A stretch of 64,000 bases of DNA from Microbacterium sp. M28 (GCF_025836995.1 NZ_CP107546.1:2728001-2792000), one strand, 5' to 3'. Shown: positions 1-8,955, counted from the stretch's first letter. Numbers and translations are program-made. Notes: a model not told the origin generated them from the sequence alone.

Positions 1-19
1 GGTAGCGATGCGGCAACCC

Positions 20-39
20 TTTGACAAGCGTTTGCCAAA
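20..39. promoter_or_regulatory. LacI-type operator candidate upstream of lacI-uxaC
   Basis: This is an imperfect palindrome centred on CG (TTTGACAAGCGTTTGCCAAA, 8 of 10 half-site positions matching), the usual layout of LacI-family sites. Its right part GTTTGCCAAAAT recurs exactly in the promoter at 5299-5327, which suggests one regulator touches both. It lies just upstream of the predicted -35 box of the lacI-uxaC transcript. Confidence 0.5.
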
Positions 40-42
40 ATT

Positions 43-72
43 TTGCCACAGACCCGTTCGAATGGATATGCT
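43..72 (+). promoter_or_regulatory. Promoter with leaderless start for lacI-uxaC
   Basis: A TTGCCA -35 box (43-48) and a TATGCT -10 box (67-72) are separated by 18 bases. The ATG at 79 follows the -10 by six bases, so transcription would begin at or next to the start codon. No convincing Shine-Dalgarno sequence precedes that ATG, which agrees with a leaderless mRNA. Confidence 0.45.
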
Positions 73-78
73 CACCGC

Positions 79-1128
79 ATGACCGACACCGACGCCACCG
101 CCGGACCCGCGGCGCGCCCTGCCGGTCGTGCCGCGACGATCACGGACGTCGCCCGCCTCGCCGGGGTCGCGGCGTCGACCGTGTCACGCGCTCTGAGCAA
201 TCCGGACCGCGTCAACGCGGTCACCCGCCAGCGCATCGAGGAGGCGGCGGCAGAGCTCGCCTACGTCCCCAGCTCGCAGGCCCGATCGTTGGCGTCCGGA
301 CGCACCGGCACGGTGGCGCTGCTGGTCCCCGACATCGCGAACCCGTTCTATTTCGACCTGATCCGCGGCTCGCAGCGTCAACTGCGCGCAGCCGGCTACA
401 CTCAGCTGCTCGTGGACACCGAGGAGTCCCGCGAGGTCGAGGCCGACACGCTCGAGATCATGCGCAAGTCGGCGGACGGCGTGATCCTCGCGGCATCCCG
501 TCTGGACGAGGAGCAGCTCATCGCGGCAGCCGCCCGGCAGCCGCTGGTCACCGTCAACCGCGACCTCCCCGACGTGCCCAGCGTGCTCATCGACACCCCG
601 ACCGGCGTCCGGCAGGCGCTCACCCACCTGCATTCACTCGGTCACCGGCGCATCGCGTACGTGGCCGGTCCCGCCGGATCCTGGTCGAGCGCCCGGCGCT
701 GGGAGGCGCTGCAGGATGCCGCGGCTGAGCTCGAGGTGGACCTGACGTTCCTCGGACCGTGGGCCCCCAACGCCGCCGCCGGCGCGACGGCGGCCGACAG
801 CGTCGCCTCGCGCGATGTGACGGCCTGCATCGTGTTCAACGACCTGCTCGCGATCGGGATGCTCAAACGGCTCGCGCAGCGCGGCATCCGCGTTCCCGAG
901 GATCTGTCGATCGTCGGCACGGACGACATCTTCGGATCGGACTTCTGCCACCCTCCGCTGACGACCGTCTCGGCGCCGATCGAGGAGGCCGGCCGGGTCG
1001 CGGTGACCATGCTGCTGAGCCGACTGTCGCAGGGCGGCACTCCACGGCTGCGAACCGTCCTGCCCACCTATCTGCGCACCCGCGAGAGCAGCGGTCCTGC
1101 GCCGTCGAACGAAGAGGATGCCCTGTGA
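79..1128 (+). CDS. LacI-family transcriptional regulator
   Basis: This is a 349-residue DNA-binding sugar-responsive regulator. Residues about 20-45 carry the LacI helix-turn-helix (ITDVARLAG..ASTVSRALSNP). The periplasmic-binding-protein-like effector domain starts near residue 75 (TVALLVPDIANPFY) and ends normally. The frame can be extended to a TTG at 43, but the ATG at 79 is preferred because it follows a TATGCT box by six bases. The gene overlaps uronate isomerase by GTGA, so the pair is one transcript and a uronate-related effector is the natural guess. An operator-like palindrome lies at 20-39, consistent with autoregulation. The effector is not readable from sequence, and the partner genes may lie upstream of the window. 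Confidence 0.9.
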   Translation: MTDTDATAGPAARPAGRAATITDVARLAGVAASTVSRALSNPDRVNAVTRQRIEEAAAELAYVPSSQARSLASGRTGTVALLVPDIANPFYFDLIRGSQRQLRAAGYTQLLVDTEESREVEADTLEIMRKSADGVILAASRLDEEQLIAAAARQPLVTVNRDLPDVPSVLIDTPTGVRQALTHLHSLGHRRIAYVAGPAGSWSSARRWEALQDAAAELEVDLTFLGPWAPNAAAGATAADSVASRDVTACIVFNDLLAIGMLKRLAQRGIRVPEDLSIVGTDDIFGSDFCHPPLTTVSAPIEEAGRVAVTMLLSRLSQGGTPRLRTVLPTYLRTRESSGPAPSNEEDAL

Positions 1129-2522
1129 GACTCGCCCCCTCCCCTGATCGGCTCCTGCCGGCGGATCCCACGACGCGTGCGATCGCCCGCACGCTGTACG
1201 AGAGCGTCAGCGACGCGCCCATCCTGTCGCCGCACGGACACGTCGACGCGGCGCTGCTCAGGGACGACCTGTCGTTCACGGACCCGGCGGATCTGCTCAT
1301 CGTCCCCGACCACTACGTGCTGCGCCTGCTGCATGCGCACGGCATCGGCCTGGACGCTCTGGGGCGCGGCTCCGCGGGTGTCGAGCCGCGCGAGATCTGG
1401 CGCCGCTTCGCGTCGCACTGGCACGTGTTCGCCGGCACACCGGTGCGTGCGTGGTTCGAGGACACGCTGCACTCCGTGATCGGATTGGACGAGCATCCGT
1501 CGGCGACGAACGCGGACGCCCAGTTCGACGCGATCTCGGCCTGGATCGCGGATGCCGCATCCCGCCCCCGCGCGCTCTTCGACCGCTTCGGGATCGAGGT
1601 GCTGGCCACGACGGACGACCCCGCCGACGCTCTGGAAGCCCACGCCGCCCTGCGCGACGATGCGACGTTCACCGGCCGCGTGCTGCCGACGTTCCGCCCG
1701 GATCGCTACTTCGATCCCTCAGCGGCGGGGTGGCCGGGCGCGCTCGAGCAGCTCCATGCCGCCAGCGGCATCGACACCGGCACGGCGTCGGGCCTCATCG
1801 CCGCGCTCGAGAACCGGCGTGCGCACTTCCGCGCGCTGGGCGCCACGGCGACCGATACCGGAGTCGTGGATGCCTGGGCGACGCGTCTCACCCCCGGAGG
1901 GCTGGAGCGCATCCACCGCGCGGGCCTCGTCGGTGCGGCGACGCCGGATGACGCCACCGCGTACCGCCGTCACATGCTGTGGGAGATGGCCCGGATGTCC
2001 AGCGAGGACGGCCTCGTCATGCAACTGCACCCCGGGGTGCTCCGCGGCCATCACCGCCCGACGACCGAACGGTACGGGCCCGACACCGGGCACGACCTGC
2101 CGCTGTTCACCCGGTACACCGAGCCGTTGCGTGAGCTGCTCGGCGATTTCGGGACGAACGAGACGTTCCGGATGGTGCTGTTCACCGTCGATGAGACGTC
2201 GTTCACCAGGGAGATCGCCCCCCTGGCCGGCTTCTACCCCTCGGTGTTCGCCGGGGCGCCGTGGTGGTTCCTGGACAGCCCGGACGGCATCCGCCGCTTC
2301 CGGGAGGGCGTCACCGATTCGGCCGGGTTCTACAAGACCAGCGGCTTCATCGACGACACGCGCGCGTATCTGTCGATCCCTGCGCGCCACGACGTCTCGC
2401 GCCGCATGGATGCCGGATGGCTGGCGACGCTCGTCGTCACCGGCCGTCTCGACGAGGAGGAGGCGCACACGATCGCGCACGACCTCGTCGATGCCATCCC
2501 GCGGAGCGTGTTCCGGCTCTGA
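1125..2522 (+). CDS. uxaC: Uronate isomerase (glucuronate/galacturonate isomerase)
   Basis: This enzyme converts D-glucuronate to D-fructuronate or D-galacturonate to D-tagaturonate (EC 5.3.1.12), the first cytoplasmic step of uronic-acid use. The 465-residue product has the usual length. It shows the N-terminal amidohydrolase metal motif as SPHGHVDA near residue 27 and the family's C-terminal block (GFIDDTRAYLSIPARHD, then RRMDAGWLATLV). The start is a GTG overlapping the lacI stop as GTGA, so translation is coupled. No reductase, dehydratase or aldolase of the same pathway is in the window; they may lie upstream. Pectin-derived galacturonate is the likely substrate given the neighbouring apiose and rhamnose genes. 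Confidence 0.93.
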   Translation: MRLAPSPDRLLPADPTTRAIARTLYESVSDAPILSPHGHVDAALLRDDLSFTDPADLLIVPDHYVLRLLHAHGIGLDALGRGSAGVEPREIWRRFASHWHVFAGTPVRAWFEDTLHSVIGLDEHPSATNADAQFDAISAWIADAASRPRALFDRFGIEVLATTDDPADALEAHAALRDDATFTGRVLPTFRPDRYFDPSAAGWPGALEQLHAASGIDTGTASGLIAALENRRAHFRALGATATDTGVVDAWATRLTPGGLERIHRAGLVGAATPDDATAYRRHMLWEMARMSSEDGLVMQLHPGVLRGHHRPTTERYGPDTGHDLPLFTRYTEPLRELLGDFGTNETFRMVLFTVDETSFTREIAPLAGFYPSVFAGAPWWFLDSPDGIRRFREGVTDSAGFYKTSGFIDDTRAYLSIPARHDVSRRMDAGWLATLVVTGRLDEEEAHTIAHDLVDAIPRSVFRL

Positions 2523-2546
2523 CCGTCAGCACGGCCGACCTCGTCG

Positions 2547-2663
2547 ATGTCCGGGTTCATGCGGGTCTTCAGCACAGCGACCCTCCGTAAGTCGGACATG
2601 TGGTCCGAGGATGTCCTGGTTCGTGCGGGTCCACCGCGGCCGCACCCGCGCGAACCCGGACAT
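2547..2663. repeat. Three-copy 20-base direct/inverted repeat between convergent genes
   Basis: The unit ATGTCCGGGTTCATGCGGGT (2547-2566) recurs as ATGTCCTGGTTCGTGCGGGT (2611-2630). An inverted copy at 2644-2663 pairs with the second at 18 of 20 positions around a short GC-rich loop. A further GGACAT at 2595-2600 could pair with the first copy. The element fills the gap between the convergent uxaC and nucleoside-hydrolase-like genes, so it may act as a bidirectional terminator or be a REP-like dispersed repeat. There is no T-run. Confidence 0.6.
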
Positions 2664-2673
2664 GCCTGTACTG

Positions 2674-3564
2674 TCAGCCGGCGTGGCGCGCGATCTTGTG
2701 GAACATGTCCTCCAGGAGGAACCGGACGTCGACGCTCTCGACCACGAGGATCTCGGTCGCCGGATCCCCGAGCTCATAGTGCCCATCGGCGGTGAACCGC
2801 ACTCGCGGCTGTCGGCGCATCGCCGCGCAACCGGGTTCGAGCATGAGTGCGATGGCCGGTGAGTCCCCGAGCGAGCGGGACTCGATCGCGGTGCGGTGGT
2901 GCGCGCTGTTGAAATCGACGACCTGCTGCGCCAGGTAGCGTCCCAGCTCGCCGTGGGGTTCGACGCGCGCCTCCAGCTCCGCGTAGGAGACGTTGACCTG
3001 GCGATAGATGTTCGAGGGCACCTGCCACACCCGGATGCCGGAGTCGAGCACCACGTTCGCCGAGGCGATGTCGTTCTTGAGGTTGAACTCGGGCCAGGAG
3101 CCGACGGAGACGATGTCTCCGTACGGCGGTCCGCCGATCCAGATCACCGTGGTGTCGGTGCCCGCGATGTCCGGCGCGAGCAGCAGCGCAGTGGCCATGT
3201 CCGTCAGCGGCCCCAGGAACGCGATGTACAACGGCCCGGCGTCGGTCCTCCGAGCCTCCTCGATGATGAGGCGCGCGCCGGGGCTGTCGACCGGAGTGCG
3301 CTCATCCGGGAGCGCGTGCGGTGCACCGTCTGCGGTCGGCACCGGGTGATCGAGTGCCAGCAGACGCAGCAGCAGCTCGAGCTCCTCGCGGGACTCCGCG
3401 AGCGATTCGGTCGTGCGGTGCGTTCCGAAGTGCGCGGGGATGATGCCGCGGATGTCCAGCGTCGGCGACAGCAGCGCATGAACCAGCGCGAACTGGTCGT
3501 CCGCCTCGTTCTTCACGTCGGAATCGATGATGACGCGGCGCGTCCGGTGATCGTCGTTGATCAT
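2674..3564 (-). CDS. Nucleoside hydrolase-like protein
   Basis: The 296-residue product belongs to the inosine/uridine-preferring nucleoside hydrolase fold. The N-terminal calcium-binding motif reads IIDSDVKNEADDQFAL instead of the usual DxDxGxDDxxA, residues about 12-27. An EFNLKNDIASANVVL block near residue 165 corresponds to the substrate-binding loop, and GDSPAIALML near 235 takes the place of the usual HDP-type segment. The changes suggest a substrate other than a standard nucleoside. It is transcribed with the GntR gene directly upstream (12-base gap) behind a clear GGGAGAGAAG ribosome site. Family members cleave furanosyl bonds, so an apiose or other pentofuranoside substrate is a possible but untested idea. 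Confidence 0.72.
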   Translation of the reverse strand: MINDDHRTRRVIIDSDVKNEADDQFALVHALLSPTLDIRGIIPAHFGTHRTTESLAESREELELLLRLLALDHPVPTADGAPHALPDERTPVDSPGARLIIEEARRTDAGPLYIAFLGPLTDMATALLLAPDIAGTDTTVIWIGGPPYGDIVSVGSWPEFNLKNDIASANVVLDSGIRVWQVPSNIYRQVNVSYAELEARVEPHGELGRYLAQQVVDFNSAHHRTAIESRSLGDSPAIALMLEPGCAAMRRQPRVRFTADGHYELGDPATEILVVESVDVRFLLEDMFHKIARHAG

Positions 3565-3576
3565 GCTTCTCTCCCG

Positions 3577-4314
3577 TCAGCCCGCTCGTTCGGCCAGCAG
3601 TCGCTGGGTCGCGGTGGCCATGTGCACGGCCATGGCGGATGCTGCGGCATCCCCGTCTCCGGCCTTCACACCGGCCAGCACCGCCTCGTGCTCGGCCGTG
3701 GCCCGCTCGGCGTGCGCGCGGTCATGGACGGCACGGTCGGCGTAGACCTGCAGCAGGGAGCGGATCACGTGCAGGTGGTCGGTGAGCGTCGCGTTGCGCG
3801 CGGCCTCGGCGAGCGCGTGATGGAAGTCGAGGTCGGCTTTGGCGAACGCGCCGAGGTCGTCGATCGTGGCGTGCATGCGGGCGACGTCCTTCTCGAGACG
3901 CGCGATCATCGCGGCATCCGCTCTGGTCGCGGCCAGTCGTGCCACGAAGATCTCCAGCCCTTCGCGCAGCTCCAGCAGCTGCGCGGTGTTGCGCTCTCCG
4001 ATCAGCAGCCCCCAGCGCAAGGTCTGCGGCAGAAGCTCGCTGGCCGCGCCGCGGAGGTAGGTGCCGGAGCCCGGGCGCACGTCGACGATGCCCAGGATCT
4101 CGAGCGCGGCGAGCGCCTCACGCACCGCCGAGCGTCCGACGCCGAGCGTCGTCGCAAGCTGCCGCTCGGGGGGCAGGCGCGTGCCGGGCGCGATCGATCC
4201 GCCCGTGAACAGATCGAGCAGACGGCGAGCGACTTCGGACACCGGTGTCCCGGACGGGAGCGCGCCGAGCGCGGCGGCGATGTCGTCGACGGGATCTCCG
4301 GGAAAGGCGGGCAT
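3577..4314 (-). CDS. GntR-family regulator, FadR/FCD subfamily
   Basis: The 245-residue regulator has a winged helix at residues about 24-86 (RLPPERQLATTLGVGRSAVREALAALEILG) and a helical FCD effector domain after about residue 105, with the metal-site histidine motif DLDFHHALAEAA. FCD domains usually bind organic acids or sugar acids through a metal. It is divergent from the SMP-30 gene, and the 80-base gap holds a copy of the GGTCAACCGGTT element found at three more promoters of the locus. The element contains GGTnnACC, the usual look of FadR/UxuR-type sites, so this protein is the best candidate regulator of the four-promoter set, including itself. The LacI proteins at 79 and 11413 are alternatives. 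Confidence 0.9.
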   Translation of the reverse strand: MPAFPGDPVDDIAAALGALPSGTPVSEVARRLLDLFTGGSIAPGTRLPPERQLATTLGVGRSAVREALAALEILGIVDVRPGSGTYLRGAASELLPQTLRWGLLIGERNTAQLLELREGLEIFVARLAATRADAAMIARLEKDVARMHATIDDLGAFAKADLDFHHALAEAARNATLTDHLHVIRSLLQVYADRAVHDRAHAERATAEHEAVLAGVKAGDGDAAASAMAVHMATATQRLLAERAG

Positions 4315-4354
4315 GGCAGTAACCTACCGGGCAGATGCCCGATCGGTCACCATT

Positions 4355-4374
4355 CCGGTCAACCGGTTCGGGCG
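4355..4374. promoter_or_regulatory. GGTCAACCGGTT operator, copy 1
   Basis: The 12-mer GGTCAACCGGTT occupies 4357-4368 in the gap between the divergent gntR and SMP-30 genes. Its inner part AACCGGTT is a perfect palindrome; the outer bases match less well than in the copy at 5305. The position suits autoregulation of gntR together with control of the lactonase. Confidence 0.6.
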
Positions 4375-4394
4375 TGAGACAAGGAGAAGCACCG

Positions 4395-5264
4395 ATGACG
4401 ACCCCTCTCGAGGATGCCGGCATCCTCGCTCCGGACGCCGCACTCGAGCGCGTGCACACCGGATCGGTCTGGGCCGAAGGGCCGCTCTGGGTCCCGGGTC
4501 GCGCCCGTCTGCGCTGGAGCGACATCCCGAACGACTGCATCCGCGAATACGATCCGGCGACCGGCGAGACGACCGTCTACGCGCAGGGAGTGGAGTTCAC
4601 GAACGGACGGACGCTCGATCACGACGGCAGTGTGCTGCAGTGCTCGCACGGCCGTCGTCGGGTCGAGCGCGACACCGACGGCGTCGTCGAGAACATCGTC
4701 GATTCGTGGAACGGCGTTCGTCTGAACTCCCCCAACGACATCGTCGTCGACGCGACCGGGACGATCTGGTTCACCGACCCCGCGTACGGGATCACCCAGC
4801 CGCGCGAGGGGCACCCGGGCGTCCGCGAGTACGGCGACCATTTCGTCTTCCGCCACGACCCGGCCACCGGACGCACCAGCCCGGTCATCACCGACATCGA
4901 GCAGCCGAACGGGCTGGCGTTCTCCCGCGACGGCCGGACCTTGTTCGTCGCCGACTCCTCCGATCTCCGCGACATCCGGGCGTACGACGTCCAGGACGGC
5001 ACGCGTTGCAAGAACGGCCGCGTCTTCGCGGTCCTGGATGCCGAGGACGGCCACCCCGACGGCATCCGCATCGATGTGCACGACAGGCTCTTCTCGTCCA
5101 GCGCGACGGGGGTCATCGTGTTCGACCCCGACGGCGTCGAGGTCGGCCGGATCCCCGTGCCGGAGACCGTCGCGAACCTCTGCTTCGGCGGCCGGGACGG
5201 CACCGATCTGTACATCACCGCGACGACGAGCTTGTACCGGATCCCGACGCTCACGCGCGGCTGA
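4395..5264 (+). CDS. SMP-30/gluconolactonase-family sugar lactonase
   Basis: This 289-residue six-bladed beta-propeller enzyme would open a sugar 1,4- or 1,5-lactone to the aldonate in the cytoplasm. The divalent-metal ligands of the family are present as Glu28 (AEGPLW), Asn172 (EQPNGLAF) and Asp222 (HPDGIRID), and Asn114 (NSPNDIVVD) matches the substrate asparagine. An in-frame ATG at 4335 exists, but the ATG at 4395 has an AAGGAG site nine bases upstream and the operator would lie inside the longer form. It precedes the MFS-kinase operon and shares its promoter element. A second, unrelated lactonase candidate (ApnL-like) is at 13783, so the two may act on different lactones. Confidence 0.85.
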   Translation: MTTPLEDAGILAPDAALERVHTGSVWAEGPLWVPGRARLRWSDIPNDCIREYDPATGETTVYAQGVEFTNGRTLDHDGSVLQCSHGRRRVERDTDGVVENIVDSWNGVRLNSPNDIVVDATGTIWFTDPAYGITQPREGHPGVREYGDHFVFRHDPATGRTSPVITDIEQPNGLAFSRDGRTLFVADSSDLRDIRAYDVQDGTRCKNGRVFAVLDAEDGHPDGIRIDVHDRLFSSSATGVIVFDPDGVEVGRIPVPETVANLCFGGRDGTDLYITATTSLYRIPTLTRG

Positions 5265-5298
5265 GCCTCCCCGAAACAGGATCGATTCTGGAAACGGC

Positions 5299-5327
5299 TT
5301 GCAATTGGTCAACCGGTTTGCCAAAAT
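5299..5327 (+). promoter_or_regulatory. Promoter with operator copy 2 in its spacer
   Basis: A TTGCAA -35 box (5299-5304) and a CAAAAT -10 box (5322-5327) are 17 bases apart. The palindrome TTGGTCAACCGGTTTGCCAA (5305-5324) fills the spacer, so a bound protein would exclude RNA polymerase. The 12-mer GGTCAACCGGTT is at 5307-5318. The right half also matches the operator at 20-39. This promoter would drive the operon from 5372 to about 11352. Confidence 0.65.
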
Positions 5328-5371
5328 AAGGAAACCAGTCCCGCGCATCATCGTCGATTCCAGGAGTCATC

Positions 5372-6733
5372 GTGGACAACACCCAGACCGAGAGCTCGGT
5401 CGCGAAATCCGCCATCCGGAAGGTTTCCGTACGGCTCGTTCCCTTCGTCGCGTTGATGTTCTTCATCAACTACCTCGACCGCACGGCCATCGGCTTCGCC
5501 GCCCCGAACGGCATGAACGACGATCTCGCGCTCAGCGCGGCTCAGTTCGGCTTCGCCTCCGGCGTCTTCTTCATCGGCTACATCATCCTCGAGGTGCCCT
5601 CGAACATCGCGCTGCACAAGTTCGGCGCCCGTCGCTGGCTCGCCCGCATCATGGTGAGCTGGGGCATCGTCGCCCTGCTGTTCACCTGGGTGCAGAACTT
5701 CGAACAGCTCGTCGTCCTCCGATTCCTGCTCGGTGTCGCCGAGGCCGGGTTCTTCCCCGGCGCGATCCTCTTCCTCAGCCTCTGGGTGCCCGCGCAGTAC
5801 CGCGGACGCATCCTGATGCTGTTCTACCTGGCACAGCCCCTGACGACGGTGATCGGCGCCCCGCTGGCAGGCGCGCTCATCCAGCAGCACGGCATCTTCT
5901 TCGGCCTCGAGGGCTGGCGCTTCATGTTCCTGGGTGTCGCCATCCCCGCGATCGTGGTCGGGATCATCGCCTGGTTCTACCTCAAGGACAAGCCGGCCGA
6001 CGCGAAGTGGCTGACCCGCGACGAGCAGATCTGGCTCACGGATGCCCTCGAGACCGAGCGCAAGAAGACCGAGTCCACCGAGAAGCACGTCTCGGTCCGT
6101 TTCGCCTTCGGCAGCGGCCGGGTCTGGATGCTGTCCTTCATCTACTTCGGCTTCATCTACGGCCTCTACGCGCTGGCATTCTTCCTGCCGACCATCATCG
6201 AAGGCTTCCAGGAGCAGTCCGGCGTGACATACGACGTCTTCCAGAAGGGTCTGATCACCGCGGTCCCGTATCTGCCGGCCGCGATCGTGATGTACTTCTG
6301 GTCGCGCGACGCCGGCAAGCGCGGTCTGAAGACCTGGCACATCGCCGCCCCGGCGATCGCGGGTGCGATCTCGATCCCGCTCGCGCTGTTCGCCGGCTCG
6401 CCCGTCGCGACGATGGCAGTGATCACGGTCACGGCGTGCGCAATCTTCGCCGCTCTGCCGAACTTCTGGACGCTGCCGACGCAGTTCCTCACCGGCGTCG
6501 CCGCCGCTGCTGGCGTCGCACTGATCAACACGATCGGCAACCTCGCCGGCTTCAGCGCGCCGTACCTCACCGGCGCCGTGCACGACTGGACCGGAGGCTA
6601 CGAAGTGCCGATGTTCATCGTCGGAGGCTTCATGCTCGTCTCGGCGATCCTGATGATCGTGCTCGCCCGCAGCGGCCGCATCCGCACGGCGGACGCACCG
6701 GATGCCGCGATCACCGCGGAGACCACCCGATGA
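5372..6733 (+). CDS. MFS transporter, anion:cation symporter (ACS) type
   Basis: This 453-residue inner-membrane porter has about twelve hydrophobic segments in two six-helix halves joined by a charged loop (about residues 215-240, ERKKTESTEKH). The N-terminal FINYLDRTAIGFAAP and the following EVPSNIALHKFGARRWLARIM match the glucarate/hexuronate/phthalate porter group, which takes up sugar acids or organic acids with protons. The start is a GTG at 5372 behind CAGGAG. Its stop overlaps the kinase start by ATGA. A sugar acid or lactone such as apionate is the likely cargo from context; the substrate cannot be read from the sequence. Confidence 0.85.
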   Translation: MDNTQTESSVAKSAIRKVSVRLVPFVALMFFINYLDRTAIGFAAPNGMNDDLALSAAQFGFASGVFFIGYIILEVPSNIALHKFGARRWLARIMVSWGIVALLFTWVQNFEQLVVLRFLLGVAEAGFFPGAILFLSLWVPAQYRGRILMLFYLAQPLTTVIGAPLAGALIQQHGIFFGLEGWRFMFLGVAIPAIVVGIIAWFYLKDKPADAKWLTRDEQIWLTDALETERKKTESTEKHVSVRFAFGSGRVWMLSFIYFGFIYGLYALAFFLPTIIEGFQEQSGVTYDVFQKGLITAVPYLPAAIVMYFWSRDAGKRGLKTWHIAAPAIAGAISIPLALFAGSPVATMAVITVTACAIFAALPNFWTLPTQFLTGVAAAAGVALINTIGNLAGFSAPYLTGAVHDWTGGYEVPMFIVGGFMLVSAILMIVLARSGRIRTADAPDAAITAETTR

Positions 6734-8463
6734 CCCGGCTGTGGAACGACCCTGAGGATTTCGCCGACGAGATGATCGACGGCTTCGTCGCCGCGAACGC
6801 GCGCTCCGTGCGCCGCGTGACCGGCGGTGTGGTCCGTTCGACCGTCGTTCCCGACGGACAGGTGGCGGTCGTGATCGGCGGCGGCTCCGGACACTACCCC
6901 GCCTTCGGTGGAATGGTCGGTCAGGGACTGGCGCACGGTGCAGCCATGGGCAACCTGTTCGCCTCACCGTCGGCGCAGCAGATCCATGCCGTCGCGAAGG
7001 CGGCGGAGCGCGGCGCCGGAGTGTTCTTCTCGTACGGCAACTACGCGGGCGACGTGCTGAACTTCGACGCGGCGCAGGAGCGCCTGCGCGCCGAGGGCAT
7101 CGAGGTGTCGACGGTCGCCGTGACCGACGACATCTCGAGTGCGTCCACTGCGGAGAAGCACAAGCGCCGTGGCATCGCCGGCGACCTCACCGTCTTCCGT
7201 GTCGCGGCTGCGTCTGCCGAACGCGGCGACGATCTCGCCACCGTGACGGCGATCGCTGCGAAGGCCAACGAGCGCACGCGTTCGTTCGGCGTCGCGTTCA
7301 CCGGCTGCACGCTGCCCGGCGCACCGTCGCCGCTGTTCACGGTGCCCGCAGGCCGCATGGCGGTCGGTCTCGGCATCCACGGCGAGCAGGGGATCGACGA
7401 GACCGACGTCCCGACAGCGGACGAGCTGGCCGCGCTCCTCGTCGACAGGCTCCTGGCCGAGGTGCCCGACGGCATCGAGGTCGCCGGCGCCAGGGTCATC
7501 CCGATCCTCAACGGCCTCGGATCCCTCAAGTACGAGGAGATGTTCGTCGTCTACCGGCGCATCGCGCAGTTGCTCACGGATGCCGGGATCGTGATCGTCG
7601 ACCCGCACGTCGGCGAGTACTGCACCTCGTTCGACATGGCGGGTACCTCACTCACGCTGTTCTGGCTGGACGACGAGCTCGAGCGGCTCTGGGAGGCTCC
7701 CGTCGACGCCCCGGCGTATCGCCGAGGCTCAGTCGCGACCACAGCCCAGGCGGATGCGATCGACGTCGCGGCCGTCGAGGACGCCATCGCCCCCGGCGAC
7801 GCCGACTCGCAGGAGGTCGCACAGGTCGTGCGCGCCGCCCTGCAGACGATCGTCGACACGATCGACGAGCACGCCGACGAACTGGGCCGGATCGACGCGA
7901 TCGCCGGCGACGGCGACCACGGCATCGGCATGCGCCGAGGGTCGCACGCTGCTCTCGCCGCCGGCATCCAGGCGGCCGAAGCCGGCGCAGGCGCCAGGAC
8001 GACGCTCGCCCGTGCCGCCGACGCCTGGTCCGACAGGGCCGGCGGAACCTCTGGCGTGCTGTGGGGCGTCATCCTCAACGCCGTCGCCGATCGTCTGGGC
8101 GACGCCGGTCGTCCAGACGCGCAGGCGGTGGCGTCCGGCATCGCCGACGGCGCACGAGGTGTGCAGAGCCACGGTAGGGCCGAGGTCGGCGACAAGACCA
8201 TGGTCGATGCCCTCGTGCCGTTCGCGAGCGAGCTGACCACGGCAGCGGACGGCGGCGCTTTCCTCGCCGATGCCTGGACGACGGCCGCGGATGCCGCGAC
8301 CAGGGCGGCCGCGGCCACCGCCGACCTGCTCCCCCGCATGGGGCGCGCCCGCAGCCACGGCGAGCACGCCATCGGCACCCCGGATCCCGGCGCGATCTCG
8401 CTCGCGCTGATCGCCACCGCCATCGGCGAGCTTCTCGCCTCCCGAAAGGACACCGCCTCGTGA
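6730..8463 (+). CDS. DhaK-DhaL fused ketose kinase (erythrulose/dihydroxyacetone kinase type)
   Basis: This single-chain ATP-dependent kinase of 577 residues has a DhaK domain (about 1-330) and a DhaL ATP-binding domain (about 365-577). The histidine that binds the ketose covalently is visible in GLGIHGEQG near residue 217, and the magnesium aspartates lie in [15 protein letters not shown] near 395. Family members phosphorylate dihydroxyacetone or the C4 ketose erythrulose. Here the gene is coupled on both sides (ATGA with the porter, GTGA with an RpiB-type isomerase) and followed by apionate-type genes. L- or D-erythrulose is therefore the expected substrate, the LerK/DerK role described in mycobacterial tetritol pathways. 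Glycerol-use genes are absent nearby. Confidence 0.88.
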   Translation: MTRLWNDPEDFADEMIDGFVAANARSVRRVTGGVVRSTVVPDGQVAVVIGGGSGHYPAFGGMVGQGLAHGAAMGNLFASPSAQQIHAVAKAAERGAGVFFSYGNYAGDVLNFDAAQERLRAEGIEVSTVAVTDDISSASTAEKHKRRGIAGDLTVFRVAAASAERGDDLATVTAIAAKANERTRSFGVAFTGCTLPGAPSPLFTVPAGRMAVGLGIHGEQGIDETDVPTADELAALLVDRLLAEVPDGIEVAGARVIPILNGLGSLKYEEMFVVYRRIAQLLTDAGIVIVDPHVGEYCTSFDMAGTSLTLFWLDDELERLWEAPVDAPAYRRGSVATTAQADAIDVAAVEDAIAPGDADSQEVAQVVRAALQTIVDTIDEHADELGRIDAIAGDGDHGIGMRRGSHAALAAGIQAAEAGAGARTTLARAADAWSDRAGGTSGVLWGVILNAVADRLGDAGRPDAQAVASGIADGARGVQSHGRAEVGDKTMVDALVPFASELTTAADGGAFLADAWTTAADAATRAAAATADLLPRMGRARSHGEHAIGTPDPGAISLALIATAIGELLASRKDTAS

Positions 8464-8930
8464 CCGATTCCCTCCGCATCGTCATCGGCTGCGACGACGC
8501 CGGTTTCGACTACAAGGAGATCCTGAAGAAGGACCTCGAGAACAACCCCGGCGTCGCGTCCGTCGTCGACGTGGGTGTGGATGCCGATGGCCACACCGTG
8601 TACCCGCGCATCGCGATCGAGGCCGCCGAGCGCGTCGCGCGCGGCGAAGCCGACCGAGCGCTGCTGATCTGCGGCACGGGCCTGGGCGTCGCGATCGCGG
8701 CGAACAAGGTCCCCGGCATCCGTGCGGTCACGGCGCACGACTCCTTCTCGGTCGAGCGGGCCGTACTGTCGAACAACGCGCAGGTGCTCTGCATGGGTCA
8801 GCGCGTCGTCGGGATCGAGCTCGCCCGCCGCAACGTGCGCGAGTGGCTGACCTACCGGTTCGATGCGACCAGCGCGTCCGCCGAGAAGGTCGCGGTCATC
8901 GACGAGTACGAGACCACCGGGAGCTGCTGA
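8460..8930 (+). CDS. RpiB/LacAB-family sugar-phosphate isomerase (candidate D-erythrulose 4-phosphate isomerase)
   Basis: This 156-residue aldose-ketose isomerase begins with the RpiB strand [14 protein letters not shown] and carries the active-site cysteine segment [22 protein letters not shown] (about residues 63-84). The start is GTG overlapping the kinase stop (GTGA). In described tetritol and apionate pathways an RpiB paralogue (DerI) turns D-erythrulose 4-phosphate into D-erythrose 4-phosphate, and its place directly after an erythrulose-type kinase fits that. A plain ribose 5-phosphate isomerase role is possible but less likely given the operon. The separate isomerase that links L-erythrulose 1-phosphate to D-erythrulose 4-phosphate is not seen in this window. 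Confidence 0.83.
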   Translation: MTDSLRIVIGCDDAGFDYKEILKKDLENNPGVASVVDVGVDADGHTVYPRIAIEAAERVARGEADRALLICGTGLGVAIAANKVPGIRAVTAHDSFSVERAVLSNNAQVLCMGQRVVGIELARRNVREWLTYRFDATSASAEKVAVIDEYETTGSC

Positions 8931-8955
8931 TGCCGAAGCGGATCGCGAGCGCCCG

